Origin: Rhizobiaceae bacterium
Lineage (GTDB): Bacteria; Pseudomonadota; Alphaproteobacteria; Rhizobiales; Rhizobiaceae
Reading direction: 5' to 3'
Assembly: GCA_905339215.1 (NCBI GenBank)
Contig: CAJPFN010000025.1
Span: 58,661 to 122,660 of the forward strand
DNA length: 64,000 bases
The notes below the pieces were generated by a model that had not been told where the DNA came from, made no database searches, and was given only the letters and a program-made list of their open reading frames with translations. Every line of letters starts with the position of its first letter. Within the stretch, counting starts at the first letter, position 1. Both the position numbers and the translations under genes were made by a program. Shown here piece after piece: positions 54,552 through 63,400 of this stretch.

Positions 54552-55292
54552 ATGTCCAACCTGAAGCCCGAAACGGGCTCCTTCTTCCAGCGGGACCGCG
54601 ACTGGCACCCGCCGGCACTCACCCCGTGGTACAAGACGTCGGTCCTGCGCTCGCCGCAGAAGGCGCTGATCTCCATGGACAACACGATCAGCGAGATCAC
54701 CGGGCCGCGGTTTGGCCACAACATCATCGGCGAACTCGACAACGACCTCGTCCACAACTTCGCCAAGCCGGGCGAGAGCGCCATCGGCGAGCGCATCATC
54801 GTCTACGGGCGCGTCATCGACGAGCGCGGCAAGGGCGTCGCAAATACCTTGGTCGAGTTCTGGCAGGCCAATGCCGGCGGTCGCTACCGCCACAAGAAGG
54901 ACCAGTATTTCGCCCCGCTCGACCCGAACTTCGGCGGCTGCGGGCGCACGATCACCGACGAGAACGGCTTCTATACGTTCCGCACGATCAAGCCGGGTCC
55001 CTATCCCTGGCCGAACGGCGTCAACGACTGGCGGCCGTCACACATCCACTTCTCGATCTTTGGCGACGGCTTCGTCCAGCGACTGATCACCCAGATGTAC
55101 TTCGAGGGCGATCCGCTCATCTGGAAGTGCCCGATCATCCGCACCATTCCCGATCGCGCTGCGATCGAACGGCTGGTCGCGCCGCTCGACATGGAAGCGA
55201 CGATCCCGATGGACGCGCGCGCCTACAAGTTTGACATCGTCCTGCGCGGCCGCCGCTCGACGTTCTTCGAGAACCGCAAGGAGGGCAACTGA
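54552..55292 (+). CDS. pcaH: Protocatechuate 3,4-dioxygenase beta subunit
   Basis: The 246-residue iron(III)-binding subunit cleaves protocatechuate between the hydroxyls to 3-carboxy-cis,cis-muconate. The non-heme ligands are all present: Tyr112 (RYRH), Tyr151 (PYPW), His164 and His166 (PSHIHF), each offset by four from the Pseudomonas numbering. GGAGGAACAG precedes ATG 54552, 13 bp after pcaC. Its stop shares one base with the pcaG start. Confidence 0.96.
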   Translation: MSNLKPETGSFFQRDRDWHPPALTPWYKTSVLRSPQKALISMDNTISEITGPRFGHNIIGELDNDLVHNFAKPGESAIGERIIVYGRVIDERGKGVANTLVEFWQANAGGRYRHKKDQYFAPLDPNFGGCGRTITDENGFYTFRTIKPGPYPWPNGVNDWRPSHIHFSIFGDGFVQRLITQMYFEGDPLIWKCPIIRTIPDRAAIERLVAPLDMEATIPMDARAYKFDIVLRGRRSTFFENRKEGN

Positions 55293-55906
55293 TGGTACAG
55301 GATCTCGGACGTATCAAGGAAACGCCCTCGCAGACCGCGGGACCCTATGTCCATATCGGACTCACCCCGAACTTCTGCGGCATCGGCGGCGTCTACAGCG
55401 CCGACCTCGGCACCTCGATGGTCAACGACAGGACGCGCGGCGAGCGCATCACGGTCAAGTCGCGGGTCATCGACGGTTCCGGCACGCCGCTCCGGGACGC
55501 GCTCGTCGAGATCTGGCAGGCGGACGCCGACGGCTTCTACAATTCGCCGGCCGAAATGCGCGGTTCCGGCGATCCGAACTTCGCGGGATGGGGCCGCTGC
55601 CCGGCCGACATGGACACCGGCGAGTTCGTCTTCCAGACGATCAAGCCGGGCCGCGTGCCGTTCCGCGACGGCCGGTTGATGGCGCCGCACATCACCTTCT
55701 GGATCGTCGCGCGCGGCATCAACATCGGCCTGCACACCCGCATGTACTTCGGCGACGAGGAGAAGGCCAACGCCGAGGACCCGGTGCTGCAGCGCATCGA
55801 GCACAAGGTCAGGGTGCCGACTTTGATCGCGCCGCGGGAAGGGAACGTGTATACGTTCGACATCCACCTGCAGGGCGACCGCGAGACGGTCTTCTTCGAC
55901 ATCTGA
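55292..55906 (+). CDS. pcaG: Protocatechuate 3,4-dioxygenase alpha subunit
   Basis: The 204-residue partner of PcaH has the same beta-sandwich but lacks the iron ligands. Recognisable blocks are ETPSQTAGPYVHIGLTPNFC, ALVEIWQADADGFYN and PHITFWIVARGINIGLHTRM. It shapes the substrate pocket of the heteromultimer. The 1-nt overlap with pcaH (TGATG) ensures equal synthesis of the two chains. Confidence 0.95.
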   Translation: MVQDLGRIKETPSQTAGPYVHIGLTPNFCGIGGVYSADLGTSMVNDRTRGERITVKSRVIDGSGTPLRDALVEIWQADADGFYNSPAEMRGSGDPNFAGWGRCPADMDTGEFVFQTIKPGRVPFRDGRLMAPHITFWIVARGINIGLHTRMYFGDEEKANAEDPVLQRIEHKVRVPTLIAPREGNVYTFDIHLQGDRETVFFDI

Positions 55907-55919
55907 TCTGCGGAGCAAC

Positions 55920-56981
55920 ATGACGGCATCGCCGTTCGACCACGCCTTCCTGTCCGGTCTCCTCGGCGACGAGGAGACCGGCGCATGTCTCGAGGCCGAA
56001 GCCGACGTCGCGGCGATGGTCCGCTTCGAGCGGGCGCTCGCCGAGGCCGAGGCCGCCGAAGGCGTCGTCCCGTTCGAGGCCGCGGAGGCAATCGCCGCCG
56101 CGGCCTCCTCGTTTCAGCCCGACATGGCGCTGCTGCGCGACGCCACGCGGCGCGACGGCGTCGTCATCCCCGAACTGGTGCGCCAGCTGCGCGCCGCCGT
56201 CGGCGAGCCGCATGAAAAATTCGTCCACCACGGCGCCACCAGCCAGGACGCGATCGACACCAGCCTTTCGCTGCGGCTTGCCGCAGTGCTCGACATCCTT
56301 GGCGTGCGGCTTGCGCGCACGGTCGAGGCGCTCGACGGGCTCGCCCGGCGCGACGGCGGCCGGCGCGTCATGGCCCACACCCGCATGCAGGCCGCGCTTC
56401 CCGTCGATGCCGCGCGCAAGATCCTGAGCTGGCGCGACCCGCTGGTCCGCCACCAGGCGCGCCTGGTCGCGGTGCGCGGTCATGTCGGCGTGCTGCATTT
56501 CGGCGGCCCGGTCGGCTCGCTGGAAGCGCTCGGCGACAAGGCCGACGCGGTCGTGCGCCGGCTCGCGTCGGCCCTCGGTCTGGTACCGCCGCATCGCCCG
56601 CGTCACTCCGAGCGCGACGGCATGGCGGAGCTCGCGTCTTTCCTGTCGCTCGTCACCGGCGGCCTCGGCAAGATGGGCCAGGACATCGCGTTGCTGGCGC
56701 AGAGCGAGGTCGGCGAGATCCGCCTCGCCACGGGCGGCGGCTCCTCGGCCATGGCGCACAAGGTCAATCCGGTTGCGGCCGAGGTACTGGTGGCGCTGGC
56801 CCGCTTCAACGCCACGCTTCTCGCCGGCATGCACCAGTCGCTGGTCCACGAAAGCGAGCGGTCGGGCGCAGCCTGGACGCTCGAATGGATGATCCTGCCG
56901 CAGATGGTGATGGCAGCAGGCGTGTCGCTGTCGACGGCAGAGCGGCTGATCGGCAACGTCTCGTTCCACGCGACGGCGTGA
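55920..56981 (+). CDS. pcaB: 3-carboxy-cis,cis-muconate cycloisomerase
   Basis: The 353-residue enzyme of the fumarase/aspartase superfamily shows the signature GGGSSAMAHKVNPVAAEVL and the histidine block EKFVHHGATSQDAIDTSLSL. It forms gamma-carboxymuconolactone, the substrate of PcaC. It is somewhat shorter than the ~450-residue Pseudomonas enzyme, as is usual in the rhizobial branch. It starts 13 bp after pcaG and is the last gene of the pca operon; stem-loops follow within 70 bp. Confidence 0.94.
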   Translation: MTASPFDHAFLSGLLGDEETGACLEAEADVAAMVRFERALAEAEAAEGVVPFEAAEAIAAAASSFQPDMALLRDATRRDGVVIPELVRQLRAAVGEPHEKFVHHGATSQDAIDTSLSLRLAAVLDILGVRLARTVEALDGLARRDGGRRVMAHTRMQAALPVDAARKILSWRDPLVRHQARLVAVRGHVGVLHFGGPVGSLEALGDKADAVVRRLASALGLVPPHRPRHSERDGMAELASFLSLVTGGLGKMGQDIALLAQSEVGEIRLATGGGSSAMAHKVNPVAAEVLVALARFNATLLAGMHQSLVHESERSGAAWTLEWMILPQMVMAAGVSLSTAERLIGNVSFHATA

Positions 56982-57035
56982 GCGCCACGCCGCGGCCGAC
57001 GGTTCGTCAGGACGCGGCGGCGTCTTTGCCCCGCC

Positions 57036-57054
57036 GGAGCGCGGCTCCTTTCTT
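57036..57054 (+). terminator. Short stem-loop with T-rich tail after pcaB
   Basis: GGAGC (57036-57040), GCG loop, GCTCC (57044-57048), then TTTCTT. A second small hairpin GACGC/GCGTC with TTT (57011-57027) lies just before it. The two in tandem could end the pca transcript; each alone is weak. Confidence 0.5.
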
Positions 57055-57116
57055 GTTCGGTGCCGTAAAAGCCGGGAGACGGCGAATTTCAGTCGCCGCA
57101 ATGAAGCGAAGCCGCG

Positions 57117-58793
57117 TCAGGGTGCCCGGGCAAACAGCGTCAGCGTGCGTTGGGCGCCCTTCGAATAGTTGACGCCCTCGATGCGGCCGATCTCGACGAC
57201 GCCCGACACGCCGTCCGCGAGGCCGGCGTCGAAGGCTTCCAGCTGGTCGTCCGTAACCAGCGCGACGGTGCAGGCGTCCTTCTCCAGTTCCGCCGCCGCC
57301 GCCGCGCCGTCGGTGAGCAGCGTGTCGGTGCCGGCGAGGAAGACGAGGCTCGGCTCGTGGTAGCCGGCCGCCACCAGCCGCGAGCGGGGGCAGGGCTTTT
57401 TCGCCGCAAAGACCTCGGCGATCTGCGGGCTGAGCCAGACCGGCGTCAGTGCCGGCACGACGGCTGAGGAGAGCACGCCGAGCGCGGCGGCTGCCGCGGC
57501 CGCCGCCAGTCCGGTCCGCGCCGGCTCGACGAGCGGCGGGCGGATGCCCGAGCCCAGCCAGCCCGCAAGCAGCAACAGCAGCGCGGCGAGCAGGCCCCAC
57601 CAGGAGACGGTTCCGAGCAGGTACGGCGTTGCCCCGACGGCCACGGCCGCGAGGCCGATGGTGACGACCGCCGCGCCGAGGACTGTGGCGCGCGTCAGCC
57701 ACATCCGCCAGCCGGAGAGGACGGGCATGGCCTCGGTCGTCGCCCACGCCATCAGCATGACGAGTGCGGGGTAGGCGGGCAGGATGTAGTGCGGCAGCTT
57801 GGTCGGCATCAGTTCGATGGCGATCCAGTAGGGCAGGTACCAGGCGAGGCAGAACAGCAGCCGCGGATCGCTCTTCAGGCGCGGCAGCGCGGCGAGCCCC
57901 GCTGCGATCGCGGGAATCCCGAACGGCCAGAAGGTCGCTGAATAGAGGATGAAGTAGTAGCCCGGCGGGAAGCCGTGCGATTCCTGCCCCGATGCCACCT
58001 TGCCGAGGAAGTCGCGGCCGATCGCCTCCTGCCAGAACTCCGCGCCGCTCTTCCAGGTGATCACGGCCAGCCACGGCGCGGCGATGAGCAGCGCCAGAAC
58101 GGCGCCGCGGCCGGCCTTCAGCCGGCGCAGCCATCCGCGGTCGCGGTCGAGGAAGGCGATGGCGACGACGGTCGCCAGCGAAAGCGCCGGAATGACCGGC
58201 CCCTTGATCAGGATCGCCGCGCCCTGCGCTGCCCAGAACACCCAGGGCGCACGCGGCGAGGCCACGCCCTGGCGGTGACCGAGATAGACGGCGGCGAGTG
58301 CCGCCTGCGCGATCAGCGCGGTGGCCAGCAGCGCCGCGTCGGTCTTGGCGATGCGCGCCTCGAAGCCGAGCATCAGGATGCCGGCCATGCCGAAGCCGGC
58401 GACGAGGCCGGCCGACGAGCCGAACATGCGCGCGCCGAGCCATGCGGCGGTCAGCACCGAGACGAGCGCGCCGGCGACGGAGACCGTGCGGTAGACCCAG
58501 ATCGGCGCGTCGGCGCCGTCGCCGCTGGCCAGCACGACCGCGGCCTGAAGCCAGTAGATGCCGGCCGGCTTCTTGTAACGCGGCACATCCTGGAAGCGGA
58601 TGTCGACGAAATCGCCGGTCTCCACCATCTGCTTGGTCGCCTGGACGAAGCGCGATTCGTCGCGGTCAGTCGGCGGCAGCGAGGAAATGCCCGGCACGAA
58701 GGCTGCGACGCAGAACAGCGCCAGCAGAAGGTAGTGCAGGCGGCTGAGAGCGCCGCCCTGCCGTCCGCCCCCGGCGTCTGCGGTCGTGCTCAC
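57117..58793 (-). CDS. ArnT-like glycosyltransferase family 39 membrane protein
   Basis: The 558-residue integral membrane glycosyltransferase has the first periplasmic loop holding the family acidic motif PTDRDESRFVQATKQMVETG and the following QDVPRYKKPAGIYWLQ, as in ArnT/PMT enzymes that move a sugar from a polyprenyl phosphate to lipid A or another acceptor. About ten to twelve hydrophobic helices follow, then a small soluble C-terminal domain. It is the third gene of an operon with GT2 and LAB_N genes (7-bp gap), which would build the lipid-linked donor. The sugar and acceptor are not identifiable. Confidence 0.9.
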   Translation of the reverse strand: MSTTADAGGGRQGGALSRLHYLLLALFCVAAFVPGISSLPPTDRDESRFVQATKQMVETGDFVDIRFQDVPRYKKPAGIYWLQAAVVLASGDGADAPIWVYRTVSVAGALVSVLTAAWLGARMFGSSAGLVAGFGMAGILMLGFEARIAKTDAALLATALIAQAALAAVYLGHRQGVASPRAPWVFWAAQGAAILIKGPVIPALSLATVVAIAFLDRDRGWLRRLKAGRGAVLALLIAAPWLAVITWKSGAEFWQEAIGRDFLGKVASGQESHGFPPGYYFILYSATFWPFGIPAIAAGLAALPRLKSDPRLLFCLAWYLPYWIAIELMPTKLPHYILPAYPALVMLMAWATTEAMPVLSGWRMWLTRATVLGAAVVTIGLAAVAVGATPYLLGTVSWWGLLAALLLLLAGWLGSGIRPPLVEPARTGLAAAAAAAALGVLSSAVVPALTPVWLSPQIAEVFAAKKPCPRSRLVAAGYHEPSLVFLAGTDTLLTDGAAAAAELEKDACTVALVTDDQLEAFDAGLADGVSGVVEIGRIEGVNYSKGAQRTLTLFARAP

Positions 58794-58800
58794 GAGCCGC

Positions 58801-59133
58801 TCAGTCCGCCTTCGACATCGCCGTACGATGCTCGTTGGCGATGAGCCACAGGTTGCGGATGTAGATGATCAATCCAAGGCCCTGGCCGGCGATGAAGACG
58901 GGGTCCTGGCGTTGGATCGCGTAGATGAGCAGCAGTGTGCCGCCGCCGAGCGAGAAGAACCAGAACGCGACCGGCACGACCGAGCGCTTGGCCCGCTCGG
59001 AGGCGATCCACTGGACGACGAAACGCATCGTAAACATGGCCTGCGCGACGAAGCCGAGCAGGATCCAGGCGTCGAACTGCTCGATGAAGACGGCGTGCAG
59101 CCAGGCGGCGAGCTGGTTGAGGATGTCGCTCAT
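58801..59133 (-). CDS. LAB_N (lipid A biosynthesis N-terminal) small membrane protein
   Basis: The 110-residue protein with three predicted helices has the LAB_N pattern: ILLGFVAQAMFTMRFVVQWI, then ERAKRSVVPVAFWFFSLGGG and LGLIIYIRNLWLIANE. Such proteins accompany GT2/GT39 pairs and may flip or stabilise the polyprenyl-linked sugar, much as ArnE/ArnF do. The ATG at 59133 overlaps the GT2 stop by 4 nt, and 7 bp separate its end from the GT39 start. Confidence 0.88.
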   Translation of the reverse strand: MSDILNQLAAWLHAVFIEQFDAWILLGFVAQAMFTMRFVVQWIASERAKRSVVPVAFWFFSLGGGTLLLIYAIQRQDPVFIAGQGLGLIIYIRNLWLIANEHRTAMSKAD

Positions 59134-59870
59134 GCGCGGATCTCCGTAACGGTCGGCACCGTCTTGCGTCGGCGGCGCAGCCACCACACGCCGAACAGGT
59201 CGAGCGCGCCGCGCAGGCCGCGGTCGAGGATGCCGTAGTTCGACTTGCCATGCCGCCGCGAGCGGTCGATGACGTCGATGTGGATGACGCCGAAGCCCTC
59301 GCGCAGCGCCAGCGCCGGAAGATAGCGGTGCCATCCGTCGAAATAGGGCAGCTGGCGGAAGAGATCGGTGCGCAGCGCCTTCAGCCCGCAGCCCGAATCG
59401 CGGGTGCCGTCGCGCAATATCTTCTCGCGCAGCCCGTTGGCGAAGCGCGAGGAAAGCTGCTTCAGCTTCGTGTCGGTGCGCTTCAGCCGCTGGCCGGCAG
59501 CAATGCCGGTCTTCGGGCCGGCCGCCTCCAGCGCATCGGCGAGCTTTGGCAGGTAGGCCGGATCGTTCTGGCCGTCGCCGTCCATGGTCACCACGATCGC
59601 GCCGCGCGCGGAAAAGACGCCGGAGCGCACGGCGGCGCTCTGTCCTGCCGAGCGGTCATGGCGGACATGGCGCAGATGCGCCGCGCCGCCCGCGATCCGC
59701 TTCGCCAGCACGGCGCCCGTGTCGTCGGTCGAGCCGTCGTCCACCACGATTACCTCGAAGGCGCGGCCGGCCATGGCGGCGTCGACCTCGTCCAGCAGGA
59801 AGGCGAGGTTCGGCGCTTCGTTCTTGCACGGAATGACCACCGATACGGCAGGCGTTGTCGCGGCTTGCAT
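59130..59870 (-). CDS. GT2 glycosyltransferase (polyprenyl-phosphate sugar synthase type)
   Basis: The 246-residue protein has the GT-A fold: SVVIPCKNEAPNLAFLLDEV, VIVVDDGSTDDTG (nucleotide-sugar site) and VVTMDGDGQNDPAYL (metal-binding DxD). It is the dolichol-phosphate-mannose synthase type and lacks the C-terminal membrane helices of ArnC, so it may work at the membrane surface with the LAB_N protein. It is the first gene of the three-gene operon (GT2, LAB_N, GT39). It would charge undecaprenyl phosphate with a sugar that the GT39 enzyme then transfers. Confidence 0.9.
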   Translation of the reverse strand: MQAATTPAVSVVIPCKNEAPNLAFLLDEVDAAMAGRAFEVIVVDDGSTDDTGAVLAKRIAGGAAHLRHVRHDRSAGQSAAVRSGVFSARGAIVVTMDGDGQNDPAYLPKLADALEAAGPKTGIAAGQRLKRTDTKLKQLSSRFANGLREKILRDGTRDSGCGLKALRTDLFRQLPYFDGWHRYLPALALREGFGVIHIDVIDRSRRHGKSNYGILDRGLRGALDLFGVWWLRRRRKTVPTVTEIRA

Positions 59871-59977
59871 CGTCTACGATCCCGAAAAACCGCGGCCTCA
59901 ATAACATCGAAGCCGCACCGATGCCACCCGGCGCCGGGCAGCGCGTGGCAGCCGCATGGGTGGCACGGGAGTCCGCT

Positions 59978-61627
59978 CTACCGCTTCTCGCGGATCTGGG
60001 TCAGCGTGCGCGTCGGCGTGATCGCTTCCGGATCGAGCTTGACGTCGATGATCGCGGGCAGGCCGCTCGCCCGGGCACGCTCGAAGGCGGCGGCAAAGTC
60101 CTCCGTCCGCTCCACCGTCTCGCCATGGCCGCCATAGGCCCGCGCCAGCGCGGCGAAGTCGGGGTTCCTGAGCGTCGTGCCGGAGACGCGTCCCGGATAC
60201 TCGCGCTCCTGGTGCATGCGGATGGTGCCGTAGATGCCGTTGTTGAGGATCACCACGATCACCGGCGCGCCGTATTGCAGCGCGGTGGCGAATTCTTGGC
60301 CGTTCATCAGGAAGTCGCCGTCGCCGGCCCAGACGATTACCTCGCGTTCCGGGAACATCAGTTTCGCCGCGACGCCGCCCGGCACACCGTAGCCCATCGA
60401 ACCTGAGGTCGGCGCGGCCTGGCTGGCGAAGCGGCGGAAACGGTGGAAGCGGTGCACCCAGGTGGCGAAGTTGCCGGCGCCGTTGGCGATGATGACGTCC
60501 TCCGGCAGGGTTTTCTCCAGCCACGCCATGATCGGTCCCATCTTCACCGGGCCGGGGCCGTCCGCGGGCGGCGTCGACCAGGAAAGATAGTCCTCGTGCA
60601 GTTCGGCCGTCCGGTTCGCCCAAACCGGCGTCGCCTTCGGTCCGGTCACCGCGAAGGCCTGTGCGAAGGCGGCGGGTGTGGCGTTGATGGCGACGGTGGG
60701 CCGGTAGACCCGGCCGAGCTCAGACGCGTCCGGATAGACGTGGACGAGCTTCTGGTCGGGGTAGGGGCTCTTCAGCAGCGAATAGTCCGACGACGGCATC
60801 TCGCCGAAGCGGCCGCCGACGAGCAGGACCATGTCGGCCTTCTTGATGTAGTCGCCGAGCTTCGGGTTGATGCCGATGCCGACGTCGCCGGCGTAGGAGG
60901 CATGCAGCTGGTCGCAGAGCGCCTGGCGGCGGAACGAGCAGCCGACCGGCAGCTTCCACGTCTCCAGCGCAGCGCACATGGCGTCGACGGCATCCTCCGT
61001 CCAGCGCGTGCCGCCGAGGATGACGAAAGGCCGCTCGGCCTTTTCCAGCAGCGCCACCGTCGCCGCGATCGCGGCCTCGCCGGGCGCGGTTTCGACCGGT
61101 ACGAAAGGCAGGGCTGACGGCGCCTCGACCTCGTCGGTCAGCATGTCCTCGGGCAGCGCCACCACCACCGGACCCGGCCGACCCGACGCGGCCACCGAAA
61201 AGGCGCGGGTCACGAGCTCGGGGATGCGCGCCGCATCGTCGATCTCCACCACCCACTTCGCCATCGAGCCGAAGAAAGCCTTGTAGTCGACCTCCTGGAA
61301 CGCCTCGCGCTCGAGGTTGCCGCGCGCCACCTGGCCGACGAACATGACGACCGGGTTGGAATCCTGCTGCGCGATGTGGATGCCGGGCGAGGCGTTGGTG
61401 GCGCCGGGGCCGCGCGTGACGAAGCAGACGCCCGGGCGGCCGGTCAGGCGCCCCTCGCAGTCGGCCATCATCGCCGCCCCGCCTTCCTGGCGGCACACGA
61501 TGTTGCTGATCTTCGAATCGTGCAGCGCGTCGAGCACGGCGAGGTAGCTCTCGCCCGGCACCGAATAAATGCGCTCGACGCCGTTGGCCTCGAGGGCCTC
61601 GACGATGAGCTGTCCGCCGGTCTTCAT
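59978..61627 (-). CDS. Thiamine-diphosphate-dependent enzyme (acetolactate-synthase-like)
   Basis: The 549-residue enzyme of the AHAS/POX superfamily contains all three domains: Pyr (catalytic Glu in CRQEGGAAMMADCEG), central FAD/NAD-like domain (VLLVGGRFGEM), and PP (VIVWAGDGDFLMNGQE to ILNNGIYG, the ThDP/Mg site). It is not a classical IlvB: no small subunit is next to it. The start overlaps the stop of a class III CoA-transferase gene by 4 nt, so the two proteins act together, possibly as a decarboxylase and an acyl-CoA-forming step. The substrate is open. Confidence 0.9.
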   Translation of the reverse strand: MKTGGQLIVEALEANGVERIYSVPGESYLAVLDALHDSKISNIVCRQEGGAAMMADCEGRLTGRPGVCFVTRGPGATNASPGIHIAQQDSNPVVMFVGQVARGNLEREAFQEVDYKAFFGSMAKWVVEIDDAARIPELVTRAFSVAASGRPGPVVVALPEDMLTDEVEAPSALPFVPVETAPGEAAIAATVALLEKAERPFVILGGTRWTEDAVDAMCAALETWKLPVGCSFRRQALCDQLHASYAGDVGIGINPKLGDYIKKADMVLLVGGRFGEMPSSDYSLLKSPYPDQKLVHVYPDASELGRVYRPTVAINATPAAFAQAFAVTGPKATPVWANRTAELHEDYLSWSTPPADGPGPVKMGPIMAWLEKTLPEDVIIANGAGNFATWVHRFHRFRRFASQAAPTSGSMGYGVPGGVAAKLMFPEREVIVWAGDGDFLMNGQEFATALQYGAPVIVVILNNGIYGTIRMHQEREYPGRVSGTTLRNPDFAALARAYGGHGETVERTEDFAAAFERARASGLPAIIDVKLDPEAITPTRTLTQIREKR

Positions 61628-62799
61628 GATCCGCTCTTCTCCAGTTCGGCGAGAATTTCCGCCGTGTGCTCGCCGAGCCGCGGCGAGGGCCGTTCGTAGG
61701 TCAGCGGCGTGCCCGACATGACCATCGGCGCGCGCACCGAAGGCAGGCGGTTGCCGTGGCCGTCGTCGAGGTCGAGCCGCATGCCGCGGGCGATCGTCTG
61801 CGGGTCGGCGAACATCTGGCCGATGGTGTTGATCGGGCTCGCCGGCACGCTCGCCTTCTCCAGGGCGGCGAGCAGCGGCTCGCGTTCCAGCGTCGCCAGT
61901 CTCTCGATCATCCGTGCGCGCAGCGCCGCGCGGTTGGCGACCCGTGCCGGGTTGGTGGCGAAGTCGGGATTGCCGGGCAGGTCGTCCAGCCCGACGACCG
62001 CGCAGAACTTCTGGAACTGCCCGTCATTGCCGACGGCGAGGATGATGTGCCCGTCCTTCACCGGCAGTACCTCGTAGGGCGCGATGTTCATGTGCGCGTT
62101 GCCCATCTGGCCGGGCGACGTGCCGGAGACGAGGTAGTTCAGGTTCTGGTTGCCGAGCACCGAGATCTGCGTGTCGAACAGTGCCATATCGATGTGCTGG
62201 CCTTCGCCGGTTGCTTCGGCGTGGCGCAGTGCCGCCTGGATGGCGATCACCGAATAGAGGCCGGTGAAGATGTCGGAGATGGCGACGCCCGCCTTCTGCG
62301 GCTCGCGGCCCGGCTCGCCGGTGATCGACATCATGCCGGCCATGCCCTGGATGATGAAGTCGTAGCCTGCGCGCGGCGCATAGGGCCCGTCCTGGCCGAA
62401 GCCGGTGATCGAGCAGTAGACCAGCCGCGGATTGATCGTCTTCAGGCTGTCGTAGTCGAGGCCGTACTTCTTCAGCCCGCCAAGCTTGAAGTTCTCTATG
62501 AACACGTCCGCCGTCGCGGCCAGCCGGCGCACGATCCCGGCGCCCTCCGGCGTCGAGAAGTCGATGGCGATGGAGCGCTTGCCGCGGTTGCAGGAATGAT
62601 AGTAGGCCGCCGACAGGTTCTCGCCTTCGGCGCCGGTGACGAAGGGCGGACCCCACTTCCTCGTGTCGTCGCCGCCGTCCGGGTTTTCGACCTTGATGAC
62701 GTCGGCGCCGAGATCGGCCAGCAACTGGCCCGCCCACGGACCGGCGAGGATGCGCGCCAGTTCGATGACGCGGACGCCTTTGAGCGGTGGTTCGGCCAT
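61624..62799 (-). CDS. Class III (CaiB/BaiF family) CoA-transferase
   Basis: The 391-residue enzyme starts MAEPPLKGVRVIELARILAG. It has the conserved catalytic Asp region RAGYDFIIQGMAGMMSITGE and the CoA-binding VENPDGGDDTRKWGPPF block. Family members transfer CoA between organic acids (formate/oxalate, carnitine, bile acids and others). It is upstream of and overlaps (4 nt) the ThDP-enzyme gene. The pairing recalls frc/oxc of oxalate breakdown, but the partner does not read as oxalyl-CoA decarboxylase, so I leave the acid unspecified. Confidence 0.9.
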   Translation of the reverse strand: MAEPPLKGVRVIELARILAGPWAGQLLADLGADVIKVENPDGGDDTRKWGPPFVTGAEGENLSAAYYHSCNRGKRSIAIDFSTPEGAGIVRRLAATADVFIENFKLGGLKKYGLDYDSLKTINPRLVYCSITGFGQDGPYAPRAGYDFIIQGMAGMMSITGEPGREPQKAGVAISDIFTGLYSVIAIQAALRHAEATGEGQHIDMALFDTQISVLGNQNLNYLVSGTSPGQMGNAHMNIAPYEVLPVKDGHIILAVGNDGQFQKFCAVVGLDDLPGNPDFATNPARVANRAALRARMIERLATLEREPLLAALEKASVPASPINTIGQMFADPQTIARGMRLDLDDGHGNRLPSVRAPMVMSGTPLTYERPSPRLGEHTAEILAELEKSGS

Positions 62800-62945
62800 G
62801 GTCTGCCTGCGGAGCGGGTCGATGACGATCCGCCGTCCCTAGCAAGAAAGCGGTGTCGGTGTCACGCCGGGTTTGACCACGACTGGCCCAGCCGCGGGGG
62901 TAGTTATCCGGCCAGATCGAAGCCGGTGCTGATTGTCTACCCGAC

Positions 62946-63338
62946 CTATTCCTCGTGTGGGCCCGTGGCGTCGCGGTCGCGCTCGTAACGCCTCGTCAGC
63001 GGGAACGGCGGCAGCCAGGACTCGCGGCGGATCGTCCAGAGTTCGTAGGTCGGTCGGAACTGGTCCGGCCCGTCCAGCGAGCCGAGGTTCACCTCGATCT
63101 CGTCGCCGCTGCGTCCGAAGACCGGCGATCCGCAGCGCGGGCAGAAGTGCCGCCCGGCCCAGTCGCGCGTCTCGCCCTCGACCGTCACCGCGTCCTCGGG
63201 GAAGATCGCGGAGGCGTGGAACAGCGCGCCGTGATGCTTGCGGCAGTCCAGGCAATGGCAGATGCCGACCCGGTACGGCCGTCCCGACGCCACGAAGCGG
63301 ACATTGCCGCACAGGCAGCCACCGGTGAACCGGTCCAT
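62946..63338 (-). CDS. GFA-family zinc protein (glutathione-dependent formaldehyde-activating fold)
   Basis: The 130-residue protein binds zinc through GGCLCGNVRF, ICHCLDCRKHHGALF and HFCPRCGSPVFG (two zinc sites of the Gfa/CENP-V type). The C-terminal part carries DQFRPTYELWTIRRESWLPP, the usual GFA ending. Most members have unknown activity; true formaldehyde-glutathione adduct formation is not certain. It lies alone on the minus strand between the CoA-transferase and the hydrolase fragment. Confidence 0.9.
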   Translation of the reverse strand: MDRFTGGCLCGNVRFVASGRPYRVGICHCLDCRKHHGALFHASAIFPEDAVTVEGETRDWAGRHFCPRCGSPVFGRSGDEIEVNLGSLDGPDQFRPTYELWTIRRESWLPPFPLTRRYERDRDATGPHEE

Positions 63339-63400
63339 GTCCTGTCTCCTTCAGACGCGACGGCGAAGTTCTCCGAAGAACCGACCGACGTCACGTCGGA

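Noticed and set aside
59978..62799. frc/oxc oxalate-degradation pair
   Set aside because: The ThDP enzyme does not show a recognisable oxalyl-CoA decarboxylase pattern and resembles acetolactate-synthase-like proteins. The idea is kept only as an analogy.
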